Position numbers and translations under genes: made by a program
Notes under the pieces: generated by a model
What the model was told of the DNA's origin: nothing
The model's database searches: none
The model's input: only the letters and a program-made list of their open reading frames with translations
Assembly: GCF_963169125.1 (NCBI RefSeq)
Contig: NC_084802.1
Span: forward strand, 26,107,107 to 26,171,106
DNA length: 64,000 bases
Source of the DNA: Humulus lupulus
Taxonomy: Eukaryota; Streptophyta; Magnoliopsida; Rosales; Cannabaceae
Direction of reading: 5' to 3'
Shown here: positions 1-12,085 of the stretch, piece after piece
Layout of the letters: each line of letters starts with the position of its first letter
Position numbering within the stretch: the stretch's first letter is position 1

Positions 1-850
1 GGAAAGGTTGCTTTGGGAGGAGGGAAGTAATTTCGAAGAATTATTATTTTAAAAGCTTAATTAATTTTCAAATTACAAGTGCAACGTATGATTTTATCAT
101 TTCATCATCTAAAATATGTCAAAATTTAGGGAATTTATGATGTTGTTACTTAGATGGATTGGTATATGGATTGTGAGTATTGAGATACTATTGTACTTCT
201 TCACTTTTTAATAATATAAAATAACATTACACTTCGATTTGTTTTTACTTAATTTCAAAGTATTGTTGGAATAATTTACTATACAAGTGTATCATCCACT
301 ATGAACGCATGAGTTGTTGTAAGAATTAGTAGTAAACTTAAGACATAGTTGGGGTTATGTTTTGACATTTGTTAAAATAATTAAGTCGACAAGTTATGTT
401 AAAATTATAATATAATCTATTTACTCAAAAAAATTATAATGTAATCTCTAAATAAAAAATAAGTAAAAAAAAGTCTTCCATTAAATAAAATAAAATAAAT
501 AAACAAGAGAATTACAGAACTAGGTCTAACTAAAAATTAAAATTTGGAATTATTTTTATGTTAGTTCTAACTAGTGATGTTAATTATTTATTGCCGTGTA
601 GTGTCAATTCAGATAAATTTAGTCTTGATTTATTTATGTTATATATTATATTGGTCAATATATATAATTAGTAATCGTTGTTTTGTCTAGTCTAGTCTAT
701 ATAATGTGCTCATGGATGTGTCATGTTTGTACTCTTATTGTGCTTATAGTTGTGTTTGTATATTTTATGTTGATTTTATACCCCATAGAAATAGCATATT
801 ATTTTACACTTTGAACGCATCATAATATAGTCTTTTTATGAATTTTGTAT
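1..850. other. AT-rich intergenic DNA, nothing recognised
   Basis: This is AT-rich sequence with short homopolymer runs. I see no long reading frame, no transposon ends and no RNA gene in either strand. Confidence 0.5.
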
Positions 851-1577
851 AGGAAATTAGTCGGGGCATGTTGCAAAATGACTCTTTTGATGTTGTGTGA
901 AAGTAAGTAAATGTCCATCTTTTTAATTTTGTAGTAAAATAACCTAATCATCTATTTAATATCACATATTACCAAATACACCCTTTAACAAATTACTATT
1001 TTATTCTAAATATTTTAATATTATGGTATATGTATATTAGTTTTGTTTAATTAGTTTTTATTTTAAAGTTATTTTGATTTTTTTTCGTTTTTTATGGGTT
1101 GTTGAATGATATACCATACCACAAAATATATATACTGAGTTGAAAAATAATATATCATCAAAACTTACAAAATTATTACTCAAAAATATATATACTATGC
1201 TAACAAAGTTATATACTACCATTAAAATGTATATACCATGATACAAAATTATATACTACCACTATGTATAATAAAATAGAAATTAAATATCACAAAAAAA
1301 AATTATATACCATACCACAAAAAACATATACACTAATTGAAAAATAATATACCAACAACCTATAAAAAACTTAAAAAATCAATATAACTTTAAAATAAAA
1401 ACTAATTAAACAAAACTAATATACATATACCACTATATTAAAGTCATACAATCCTAAATAAATAAATTATAAAAAAGGGCAATTTAGATAATCAACAATA
1501 TAAAAGGGTCATTTATCTACAATTTTAAAAATGAGGACATTAGCTTCTTGATGGGTTTATTTTGGGCCATTTCCTAT
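851..1577. mobile_element. Foldback / long-TIR non-autonomous DNA element
   Basis: The segment is an imperfect inverted repeat. The arm at about 1015-1104 returns as its reverse complement at about 1353-1444, with only a few mismatches over some 85 bases. Outside these arms the homology continues more weakly: both ends begin with TATAGGAAAT read inward (left near 851, right near 1577). A direct repeat beginning ATACCATACCACAAA occurs at about 1110 and 1307. No protein is encoded. Long inverted ends suggest a non-autonomous DNA transposon, perhaps Mutator-like, but I could not find a convincing target-site duplication. Confidence 0.45.
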
Positions 1578-1604
1578 AATTTCTCTTTGAGTTTTTATGG
1601 TTGA

Positions 1605-2069
1605 TGAGGTCTAAGTCGCTTGTTTAGCCGAAAGGGCTTGATTAAAAATAGATAAATTTCTTAACCCAAGGTCGCCATCCGATTTATGCTAGCAAAGTCT
1701 AAGCCAAGAGCACTAATGCATTTTCTTGTTTTTTGCATCTCCACCCCACCAAAATCTAGCACATAATCTATGAAGTTCATGAATCAAAGAAGTCATGAGC
1801 TTAAATAAATTCATACATAAGTCAAAATGGCCTGAATAACTGATTTAAGGAGCACTTCTCTACCGCCTATAGAGAAGAGTTTGGACTTCCAACCAAAGAG
1901 TTTACTCCACTCTCTGTCCTTAATAGATTGGAATTGACCACTTATGCTTCTCCCTGCAAAGCAAGGTAACCCCAAATATTTCTCATGGCAAGGGACCAAA
2001 GGGACCCTAAGAATGGTAGCTAGGCTGTCACGGGCTTGGTCATTCAACTAAGACGAGAAACATACCACT
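1605..2069 (-). pseudogene. LINE (L1-type) reverse transcriptase, 3' fragment
   Basis: Minus-strand translation of 1811-2047 gives the thumb-proximal part of a plant L1-type ORF2, recognisable from the motifs YLGLPCFAGRS, SIKDREWSKL and GGREVLLKSVIQAI. Homology continues through stop codons down to about 1610, where residues like RFWWGGDAKNKK and SDGGLGFRNL are recognisable in shifted frames. The fragment lacks the catalytic palm, endonuclease and 3' tail. It ends abruptly at 2069, where a Tat-type LTR begins. It is non-functional. It is collinear with LINE palm pieces at 41964-42295 and 53313-53398 and may be the far end of the same copy. Confidence 0.8.
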
Positions 2070-3333
2070 TGTTGACTAGCATTCTGGTTAATGACATTGA
2101 GTCAATATGAACAACGAAAATAAATTTAAAGAACTGAAATTGAACAAAACGACACAAATAATTTATAGTGGTTTGGTCCCAAGAGTTGGTAATGACCTAC
2201 GCCCACTTGCACTTTTATTAATCAAGAAGGACTCAAACTCCAGATCAAGAAGAACAGGATTCAACTAAGTTTCCTAAGCTTGAGAGAGAATACAATTCGA
2301 TAGGGATTTTGTATGTAAAGTGCGCATCTAGAACTTATGATTTTAAATTTGAGATAATGACTGTGAGAGATCCTTATTTATAAAGTCTCTTAGTAGGCTA
2401 TGTGTCCTTACAAAATAATCTAAGCCCTACACGTATAGTGTGGGTGTAGGAAATACTTATTGCATGATCTTTATTTATTTTCATGCAATTTACATATTAT
2501 CAAACAAACATACAAATTTCTAGAACATGATCCTATGAAATTGATATAAATACAGAGTAAAGTAAAAACTTAAATTACGCAGCGGAACTGGAACAACTCC
2601 TTCCTTCAATCTCTCTAACCATTGATTCATTTCTGTAGCAGAGTATTATCAAGAGATTGAACTAGATCAGCAACACATTCTTCCTCACCAAGCCTTTGAT
2701 CAACCTATAACTAGTGTGGGCTAGTTTTCAACACATAAGATAGAGATCTAGAAGAGAAGAAGAAGATAGTGGCCAAGAAATATTAGATTATCTAGGTTTT
2801 CACTTACCCAATGAATCAACTGAAACTGACTTCCTTATGAAAACCCTAGATATCATATTCCTTATATAGGCAACTTAATGGGCTTTATTTAAATTTAAAT
2901 TAATTAAAATAATAAACAAAAAGATCAAAGTTTTGGGCTCCCACAAATGAATTTGGGCCCAATCTCTTTGTTTCAAATTTAAATCCCAATTGGGCCTAAA
3001 TTAAAAATATTTTATTTATTTATTTTCAATTAATTGATTAAATATTTATTCAAATTAACTAATTATGTAACGCCCTGGATAGCCAAGACCACTACAATGT
3101 GTATTTATAAAGGTGTAGGACTTGCTAATCAAGTCATTTAGTTAAAAACGTGTCACAGAAACCATTAATGTGCTAGGATTAAAAGGTTTTGATCTCAAAA
3201 GGGTACATTTCATCAAACTAAACATTCTTACACATGGGATCCCAAAAGAAATAGCGTTTAAAAGTCTGTTTACAAAATTTCCGGTGTACAAACAACCACT
3301 AGCCTTTCTAAAGGCGAAACAGATATTTATGGT

Positions 3334-3348
3334 CAGTGACGGAGCCAG
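3334..3348 (+). repeat. hAT terminal inverted repeat, left
   Basis: CAGTGACGGAGCCAG lies directly inside the TSD TTTATGGT. It pairs with the right terminus with one mismatch. Confidence 0.92.
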
Positions 3349-3478
3349 AAATTATGCTCAGTGAGGGCTTGGACAAATATTAATTCGAAACTAAAAAAAA
3401 TAACTAATAAATTGTCCTTATAAATTTTCATGTTCAACAAAATAAAATAGGACACTGTCATAGAAAATAAAATAAAAA

Positions 3479-5827
3479 TTACAATCTGCCTCGACGGGTT
3501 TTCATGTTTTGAAATCGTTGCATGATAACTTCATTGTCAAGGCTATTGAAAATGTCTTTTTCAATGTACACAAGTAAACAATCATTCATCCATTGATCTC
3601 CCATTCGATTATGCAATCTATTTTCAAAATATTCATAGAAGAAAATACTCTTTCCACCGTAGCAGTAACAATAGGTAGAATCAATGCCAATGTAATAAGT
3701 CAATACACCAGTGGATAGACAATATTTTTCTTTGTCTCGACCATTTTTTGAGCAAGATCTCCAATACTTTTCAAACCCAAGAACTTCTCAGTAGAACGCA
3801 CATCAATAATGTAAGTTTCAAGTTGATCATCGAGTATCATAAGCTCAAAAGTAGAAAAGTCTTTGGGATAATACTTAGCGAACCGGACCAACTTTTTTTT
3901 GTCAAAAGCTACAAATGAATCACCAGGGCACAAAGAAGTAGTTCAGTGTTTACCCCATTGAAACGTTCATTTAGCTCTTGAAGTTGGATATCAATAACAA
4001 CAAAAAAGAATTCCACACGATAGTGATGTAAATTTGTCATTTCTTGAGTTTTGCGCTGTGATCGACCTTGGGCAACAAATGTATCATCCATATCAGGAAC
4101 ATCCACATTATATTTAGCACAAAAGGTTGAGACTTGATTAAGAAAGGAATCCCATTCATTGTCTCTCATTGCTTGTAATCTTTTCTTGCAAATTTTCACT
4201 AATTTCATGGCATTTGCAATATCTTGATCTTTTCTCTGTAGTGCTTTTGACAATTCATTTGTTATTCCCAACAATGCTTTCATTAAATGTAGATTGAATA
4301 TAAAATCAAATGTTAACATCAAAGACAATAAATTACTTGCTTCAAACCTTTGTTCAGAGTTTGCTCGGCCATCGTCTACTATTATTTGAAGAACATTAGT
4401 TATAGGGGAGAATAAGTTAATCAAGCTTACCAATGTAGCATAATGTGAACCCCAACGAGTATCACTGGGACGTTTAAGATTGGTTTCTTGATTTAGCCCT
4501 CTTCCACTTGAAATTTCACCACACTTGAGTGCTTCAGAAATAATAGCATCTTGCTTTTCTCTAAGAATATCACAACGCTTAGAAGAACATCCAACGACAT
4601 TTATCACCATAGTTACCACACTAAAAAGATAAGCAACTAGAATATGTTTCTTTGCGACAGCTACAAGAGCAAGTTGAAGTTGGTGAGCAAAACAATGAAC
4701 ATAAAAAGCTGATGGATTCTCATTCAAAATAAGAGTTTTAAGACCACTGAACTCTCCTTGCATATTGCTTGCCCCATCATAACCTTGTCCCCGCAATTTA
4801 GATATGCTTAATCCATATCTAGAAAATAATTTATCAATAGCACCTTTAAGTGACACAGCTATGGTATTAGCCACATGTTCAATTCCCACAAATCGTTCAA
4901 TCACACGCTCATCTTTATCTACATATCGCAACACAACAGCCATTTGCTCCTTAGTTGAAATATCACCAGATTCATCAATGAAAATAGAAAACAACGCATC
5001 TCCAATTTCTTTAATAATGATATCAAGTGTTTCAAAAGTTGCAGCCCTCACAATATCTTTATGAATATCAGGTGATGTTAATTTTAAATTCTCAGGAGCA
5101 TTTGTCAATGTAACTGCTTTGATGTCTTCATTATGATCAGCAAGAAATTTTAAAATCTCAAGAAAGTTACCTTGATTACTTGAGTCTCCAGATTCATCAT
5201 CACCACGAAAAGCAAGCCCTTGTCGCAATAACAAACGAATGCAATCAACTACTGCTTCCAAACGACTTCGATACTCACTACGAGCTTGCTTTGATTGTTT
5301 TTCAAAAAATGTTTGAATATGTTGTTTTTCGTTCATTAACGCTTCACACATTTTCCTAGCTTGATTGTGAATACTAGATGGACCTCCAACATGAGTATAA
5401 AGTCTTGCTTTTCCATTTTTAAAATTTCTGAATCCTTGACCAACAAATGAATCACCACTTGATTGTCCTCCGCAATTTGATTTAAACAGATAACAATACA
5501 GACAAAATGCACCATCTTTTGATACACTATATTCAAGCCAATTTTGAAACTCCTCATACCAAGCACCGTTGAATGCTCTTGATTGAGGTCCAACTTTTGT
5601 CGATGGAAATGGCTTGAGGTGAGGTTGACAAGGACCTTTTTGCATATATGCTCGCCGAACTTGATCACGAATTTTTAAAGGATGGTCCATAATCGGTGTT
5701 CTCAATCCTGGGTCACTTTCAAGATCTTCAAGATTTATGTTGACATCCGCATAACTTGATTTTGTAATGTTATCATTCTTTCCTATAGAAGTTGAGGAAT
5801 TTGTATACTTTTAAAATTCCTCTTCAT
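3479..5827 (-). pseudogene. hAT transposase (TTF zinc finger / ZMYM1-like), frameshifted
   Basis: This would cut and reinsert the surrounding hAT element. The main open stretch, 3909-5705, runs from near the N-terminus. A TTF-type zinc-finger region (WLEYSVSKDGAFCLYCYLF) comes first, followed by DUF4371 and the RNase H-like core with IDESGDIS, GYDGASNM, CFAHQLQLAL and RWGSHY. The C-terminal hAT dimerisation region lies in two other frames: 3700-3933 (LAQKMVETKK) and 3479-3703 (NRMGDQWMNDCL, then MQRFQNMKTRRG). An N-terminal ATG at 5827 is in a third frame and hits a stop. At least three frameshifts or stops separate the parts, so this copy should not make active transposase. The start and stop sit well inside the two TIRs, as expected. 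Confidence 0.88.
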
Positions 5828-6940
5828 ACCTATTGTAGTTAAATATATGAAAGATTAATAATAAGACTTGTGAATATGATTATAATTATGAAACATAAGA
5901 ATATTACATAATTATAATCTAAACAAGGAAGCAAACAAACAACGTTAACTATAAAACACACAACATACCTCAATAAAGATTCGATTTAAAGTAATTGTAA
6001 ATTTGCTTTTCTTTTATAAATTCAAAAATTATATCATCAATTCATTCAAGGATATATATATATCCTCAATGACTATAAGGCCACATTTTCTCCTTGAAGT
6101 TTATTAATTACATTTAGTGCTGCTCATGGTTGTTTTCATGCCTCTTTTTCAAATTTGTATTTGTAGTATTGTTGTAAGAATTTTTTTTATCTAGTTTAAT
6201 AGTTCGTGGCCCCTTGTACTATTTCTATGGGTTCACTCAAAAAAAGAAAAAGATATATATATATATAATATATCTTTATATGACATCTAATTTCTAAACA
6301 AATGCAAATAGAAGAAAAAAATCAATCACTAACAGAAATTGAAAAACAAAAGAAAGAAAAACAAAATGAACTACTTTGATGTGTTATTTAAACCATTTAT
6401 TATATTAAAAAAAAAGTAAAGGAAAGAAAGAAGAAGTTACTCACTTTTGCAATTGGTTGTGCTATTTTCTAAGACCCTTTTGAATTTTGGCTCACACTTG
6501 CCTCACCAACCAAAACGTATGGGCTTGCTCTCCAGTTCAAAGGTTTTTTTTTTTTGAGATGATAGCTTGCCCTCAAAGTTTATTTTCTTTGACTGTACAA
6601 ATTTTGGTCTGAGAAGGAAGTTTCTATAGAATTTGAAGAGACTTCCTATAAAAGAAAAAAAATAAAATCTAATAGCCTAATAGGAAACAAATATAACCGT
6701 ACAATTGCTTGTGTATTAAATATATAATTATCCTCTGTTAATTTATTGGGCTGGGTTTGGTTTGAAATAAATGGGCTTAACAAATTTAAGTAATGCCTTA
6801 TGTTTTATAAAAGCTACAAACATCTGCTTTCTTTTGATAAATATATAATTGAAAAAAGACAAGAATTAATAAATATCAATAAGTATATGTTGTTTTTTTT
6901 AATATTTTCAGTGAGGGCTTAAGCCTACCCAAAGGCTTGA
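5828..6940. other. Non-coding 5' side of the hAT element
   Basis: AT-rich sequence between the transposase start and the right TIR. It includes a short TA-repeat run at about 6251-6272 and A-rich tracts. I see no second gene. It presumably carries the transposase promoter, but no clear box can be assigned. Confidence 0.5.
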
Positions 6941-6955
6941 CTGCCTCCGTCACTG
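6941..6955 (-). repeat. hAT terminal inverted repeat, right
   Basis: CTGCCTCCGTCACTG is the inverted partner of 3334-3348, followed at once by the TSD TTTATGGT (6956-6963). Confidence 0.92.
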
Positions 6956-7723
6956 TTTATGGTTCTCATGTCCCTGTCTCCCCTCAACCGTGGCGGCTGA
7001 GCAGCTGTTCATGTACATTCTGCTCCCAGAGCTCTCTAAATCAGGGTTGATAAAGTTTGCCCTGGCCTTTACCTGCACCACGAAGCACCCGTGAGCCAAG
7101 GCCCAGCAAGAAAACATAACATATAACGAGCAATGCTAGCAGTTGAATAACCATTTAAGCATGATCATATACTTAACATATCACATTAATCACATATCAC
7201 GTAGATACAATCAAAGATTCATCCAATCAACACTCAACTATGCAGTACGACTAATTCACCAACCAATAAAAACAATTAAATCACATATTATTCAGGGTCG
7301 ACACCTTAGATCGCACCCTCGATTTATCCTACTGACTCCGGCCCGCTTAAACCGAGCTCAATGCATAATAAGCTGTCCTCAGCTACCAATGACCGAGTTG
7401 TGCCCTGTGCGTTAATGTAAACCTCAGCACTCTTAGGTCGTTTGTTTACTATTTGCATGGCACAATACCATCCTCTATAGAGCATACAGATCAGGGAACC
7501 CTTAGTCCCATAATAAATCCACAACCGGGTGGAGTTTTCTTACCTTTAATTTCCAAGTTTACTGATTACGAGTCACGCCTCTCAAGCACGATCCGCTTCC
7601 CGAGCCCTAGCTTAATACCTAGTCACAACCAAGATAGGGAATACCATTAATAATCGCGTTAATATTTCCGGATGGAGTTCTAGCTTCCGGGATGTCGAAT
7701 TCCACCAAACACGGTGGTGGAAT

Positions 7724-9205
7724 TGATAACTCTTGAATAAAGAGTTATTTCATGTGCTTTTGAACTTATAATTGTGAAAAAATCATGGGTGATGTTAGTT
7801 TATTTTTAGCTTTTGTAGCTAACCTTGATGTTTTCATTATCTTAATTAAGTTTAATTATTTTTTTAGTTTTTAATAGCTATTGGGTTAAAGGTAATAGTT
7901 TCATGGATAAATATTCGCACAAGGAATGAACTAACATGTGAAACTATTTTGATTTAATTTTGTTGTTGATGGCTGAATTATTAGGTTTGCTGCAGCAAAA
8001 CAGAAGCATTTTGATCATGCAACTTTTGGGCTCATGGAACACGTGGCAGCCAATGAGTAAGCTGGAAATTTTGGCTGAGGTGGCAAGGGCAGAAAGAATT
8101 AGTCAACATATTGGAGAAAAAGACAAAAAGAGAAAGGAGGAATTGATGTTTTTGGATAAAAATGGGCATTATGGTACTTTTGGGAAAGGGAGGAGGAAAC
8201 CTAATATACAAAAAAGAGGGTTTTAGCCGTAAAAAGGAGGCAGCAGCCATTTTTGGGAAAGAAAACCAGAAAAAGAGAGGAGAAAAACTCAGAATATCAA
8301 CAAGGAAGAAGGAGGACAACAAAGAAAGCTCAAGCATCATTTTGGATTTGTTCTTTCTTCTTTTCCTAAACTTTATTTTATTAATTTCTGAGTTGGATTC
8401 TAAATCTAAATATTATGGGCTGTTTTGATTGTGAATTAATGTTTATGAACTCAGCCATGAACTAATTTTTAGGTGGCTTGAATTGTTGATGAACCCTATG
8501 TTATAGTCTATCAATTTCTTGCACTTTATTTTAGTAAAATCTCATTTGTTCATTCAAGTGTGCTTATATTAATTTCTTGTTGTTGTTTGACCAACAATGG
8601 CAAGTTATTTAATTATGTTTAATGCTGGAAAGATTAAATGTAATGGGAAGAACTTGGATGACACAAGTCATAATCTAGGTTAGGTTATGTTAGTAAGTAA
8701 CATAGGGATATGTTATTTGCCTTATGTAACTTTTGAGAATTAAACTTTGATTTGCATTCTTAAATTTGATTTTGCATAGGAATAAGTTTAATTAGGTGGA
8801 AGAATTAATGTCATTAAATTTGGGAAAGTTTTATGGGTGTTTAAATGAATTCTTGTTAACCTGGGAGTTTTGCTAGAATATTGCTGCAGCAATCTGTCCG
8901 CAAGTTGTTCAGAATGAATAATATAGGGGAATTCCATAATTCAAGTTCATTTTGCAATCCATTTATTTCTCTCAATTTTCTTGTTCAGTTCAGTTTTTAA
9001 TTTCAGTATTTCCATTTTATTTTAATATTTTGCTTAGCCTATAAACAACCCACTTGATTTTTAATTTTCTAAAATTGTTTAGTAATTGTTTTGCTTATTT
9101 TTTTTAATTTGCAATCCCTGTGGAGATGATTTACTTATCATTATATTACTTGTGTGGTTACGTGTACTTGCATATTTAAAATCAAATATTAAATTGATAA
9201 CAACA
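7724..9205 (+). mobile_element. Solo LTR (TGATAACT...CAACA family)
   Basis: Starts TGATAACTCTTG and ends TTGATAACAACA, with a perfect duplication GGAAT at 7719-7723 and 9206-9210. The beginning, with AGAGTTATTT close behind the start, resembles the LTR at 46941. The last 100 bp contain AATCCCTGTGGAGATGAT, a stretch typical of plant gypsy U5 regions. The reading frames at 7960-8428 show no recognisable protein. At 1482 bp with no internal region, this is a solo LTR. Confidence 0.82.
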
Positions 9206-11832
9206 GGAATCGATCCTAAGCACTCTAGGTTAGATTCCCGAGCTTAAAACCTTCATATAACCAAAAATACCCTTAAGGGTCGCGGCCCTTGAAACCCATG
9301 CCGCGGCCCGCCCCTGAAATAGAGGCTAGGAGACAGACATGCGCGCGCGGCCTTGCCCTATGGCACTGCGGCGCTTCCCCACTACAAAGCCTCCTTGGCT
9401 CTTCTTTGCTTCGCAGGGCCACGACACTTTAGAACAGAGCCGTGACCCAGCCCTTCGTGCCCAGAAAATCTACCAATCCTAACATCCTAACCTTGCTCAA
9501 AACCACCCCAAAGCACCCTAATTCCAAAACCCATTAATCACAAGACTTCTAACATGATTCTAGTAGCATAATCCAACAAAACCCTAGCTTTAAAACTCAT
9601 TAAAATCTCATTTCTATTTCTGAAACTCACATACTCAAGAACACTAAAACCAGTCATGCAAACTCAGAATTTAAACTCTAAATTACGAATTGAAGCTTAC
9701 CTTCTTTGATGAACCACTTCCTTTACAATTTATGAGCTAAAACCCAAGCTTTCAAGCCTCAATTCTGCCCTTCAACACCAAAGTTCATAAACACTTCAAA
9801 ACCCAGCTATAACATAAAATTTTAATCACCATGCTTCAAGCTTATATCTTACCTTAGTTTCTTACTGAATCCTTAGCTAAACACTGGACTAATCCTTCCA
9901 AACTCTAGCCCAATCCACTGAATTCCCAGCTAAAATACTCAAGTTCTAGTAGTTTTCTTAAGAGAAACAAGAGAAGGAAAAAAGGAGCAAAAAGGGTTAG
10001 TTTGGGTTTTTGTTCTACTGTTTCCTATTTTACTTAGTCTAATCTTATTTGATTAAGTCAATCCCGAGGCTCGGGGTACCGGAAACGTCCCCGAAGGCAA
10101 AATGGTAAAATTCCCCAATATTCCTGCCTAAGCTTCCTAACCTCAAATATATCTCAAATTATTTATTTCCTTAACCCGATAACCCAAATAATCATCCCGA
10201 AATACCCCTTGATTTGCCCCAAGTCAAGTATTAAGCCCCGTTGTGACTTTCCCACTAACTAGCTCCCTAAGATCGCCTCAAGTTGCATGCTGCAGATTTA
10301 CCCACATAATAATGTGGTTCTCACAAATATAACATATAATCACATTCACATTCATATACCCATACAAGCATGCTTATCGTATAATCACGCATTAAATTAA
10401 TAAATTCACACATAAGTCAATTATGCCCTCTCGACACACTAATCAAGGCCCTTAAGCCATATTAGTGATTTTGGGTCGTTACAAATTATGATTTGAAACT
10501 TGATTTAATATTATCTATTTATATTAACACCAATTTATCAATATTAATAAATTTACCCAAAACTTCTCTTTTATTCTTTAAATCTCATATCTCTGTAAAT
10601 TTTTCAAAATTGACCTAGCCCACTATAAAAATCCTAATTGATAATTAAATCAATTAATTGAGACATTATAGATGATTTACTCAAAGGTGATGCGGGGACC
10701 TTGGATCCATGAAATCAAGCTTCAATAAGCTACCGTGAATTTATTTACGAATAATTTCACTACCTTATTAATTCATCGTGACTACATTATAGATTCGGAA
10801 TTGAACTCTTGAATTCATAGAACGTATTTTCCAAACCATAAATACGTTATCCATTGTTATAACCATTACAGTCAGTCAATCCTCTATCGATGGCTTACTA
10901 ACGAGATGGGTGCCAATTACCATTTTACCCCTCATCAGTATTTTATCCTTAACTCCCACTAAGTTCCTTATAAATTATATTTCCGTAAACTTAATCATAG
11001 AAATGAAATCTCAATCATTTAACCTTTTGAACAAAGCAATTAAGGAAATCATCTTTTCACTTCTCATACAAAAGTTATAGATTTCATATCTATGAATAAT
11101 ACTCTCACTCAATTACACTACTAAATCTCCAAGATGTAAGTATGGGCTAGACCGTAGGGTAAGCTGGTAATGAACAAGTCAAAAGATTTAAATAATATAA
11201 TTAGCATAATATTATCACTCAGAATTAAGATCGACTTAACCTATGGTCAACGTTGTGACATTGATTAGATTTGATAACAACGATACTTATTTATCAATCA
11301 ATATCGATCATAGTCTGATGTAACCAAATACATCGATCATATCTACTTAGTCAATGCCTTAGACAAGACATCACACCCCAAATGTGTAAGTAAATCATAT
11401 CGTAGATTGCCTATTAGTGAAAATCCAATGCACTGATCTAATCTTAAGACTTGTTCTTTTGAACATATAATTACAATTAAAATCCACTGTGACATAGTCA
11501 CTATAATTGTAATTATCCATATGTTCGGGATTTTATAAATGTTTGTATTATTTCAATAATCATGTAGTAAAACAAGCAAGCAACATGGTTGTCAAACTAA
11601 ATGATTTATACTACTTTTATTGACAATATAAAATCGTGTTACATGTCTGACATGGTTTTATAAGGGCATAAAACCCAACAGTGGGATTGTTACAACTGCT
11701 TTCAAATTCAAATAACATTGAAAAAGTACACTCAAATATCAGTTACATAAATATCTTGGGATATGTTGTAATATCTCACGAAATTCAGATCTTCTCGTTT
11801 AAATAAGTTGTCCTTCGGGCAGGTCCATCTTT

Positions 11833-11946
11833 GAGCATCTTTATAAAATGTTACCAGCTATCTTCTCTTTGGGTAGCTTTATGAAATGTTACCAGCTATC
11901 TTCTCTTCGAGCAACTTTATGAAATGTTACCAGCTATCTTCACTTT
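11833..11946. repeat. Tandem repeat, 3 x 38 bp
   Basis: Three head-to-tail units start at 11833, 11871 and 11909, each containing AAATGTTACCAGCTATCTTC. They lie inside the Tat-type LTR 2070-12085 and look like a local LTR expansion. Confidence 0.85.
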
Positions 11947-12085
11947 GAGCAGACTGCAACTCTTCGCACTAATGATGTCTACTGGAGCAACTATCTTATC
12001 TCGACCAACTATTAGAATTTTGTGTCGTTTACTGCCATGTGTCATCTGCAACTTGCATGCTATGACTAGGTTAACGCTTCTTTAT

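Larger units (their letters stand above)
3334..6955 (-). mobile_element. hAT DNA transposon with intact ends
   Basis: The termini are 15-bp inverted repeats: CAGTGACGGAGCCAG at 3334-3348 and its near-perfect complement CTGCCTCCGTCACTG at 6941-6955. A subterminal motif CAGTGAGGGCTT also occurs near each end (3360, 6910). The element is flanked by a perfect 8-bp duplication TTTATGGT (3326-3333 and 6956-6963), the hallmark of hAT insertion. The 3622-bp body holds one minus-strand transposase of the TTF-zinc-finger / ZMYM1-like group. Perfect TSDs point to a fairly recent insertion, although the transposase is now broken. Confidence 0.95.
3066..10483 (-). mobile_element. Tekay-type gypsy solo LTR, interrupted
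   Basis: The ends are TGTAACGCCCTGG (3066) and GGGTCGTTACA (10483), with a perfect duplication AATTA at 3061-3065 and 10484-10488. On the minus strand the LTR starts TGTAACGACCCAAAATC, like the LTRs at 17179-19617 and 38328-40783. After removal of the hAT element and the 7724-9205 LTR about 2.3 kb remains, matching the 2.44-2.46 kb of those copies. There is no coding sequence of its own. Confidence 0.85.
2445..11680 (-). mobile_element. Copia solo LTR, interrupted by nested insertions
   Basis: The outer ends are TGTAGGAAATACTTA at 2445 and CATAAAACCCAACA at 11680, flanked by a perfect 5-bp duplication GTGGG (2440-2444 and 11681-11685). Read on the minus strand it begins TGTTGGGTTTTATGCC, the same start as the copia LTR at 14495. 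Removing the nested Tekay LTR leaves about 1.8 kb, close to the 1853 bp of the 14495 copy. There is no internal retrotransposon sequence, so this is a solo LTR. Confidence 0.85.
2070..12085 (-). mobile_element. Tat-type gypsy LTR (solo or truncated), interrupted
   Basis: The piece at 2070-2444 starts TGTTGACTAGC and resembles the reverse complement of the end of the Tat-2 LTR at 54436-55073, including the shared stretch around AACGACACAAA and TTTATAGTGGTT. A minus-strand TATA-like box (TTTATAAATAAGG) lies at about 2371-2387. The remainder is 11686 to about 12085, so the LTR itself is about 775 bp, a normal length for this group. The interior is filled by the copia solo LTR 2445-11680. The right end is not a clean ACA terminus and runs into an eroded copia LTR, so a joint deletion is likely. 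Confidence 0.6.

Noticed and set aside
4804..5064. Plus-strand gene within the hAT element
   Set aside because: It is the complement of the conserved transposase core.
7143..8428. Small genes near the TGATAACT solo LTR
   Set aside because: Frames are short, low-complexity, cross LTR boundaries and show no family motif.
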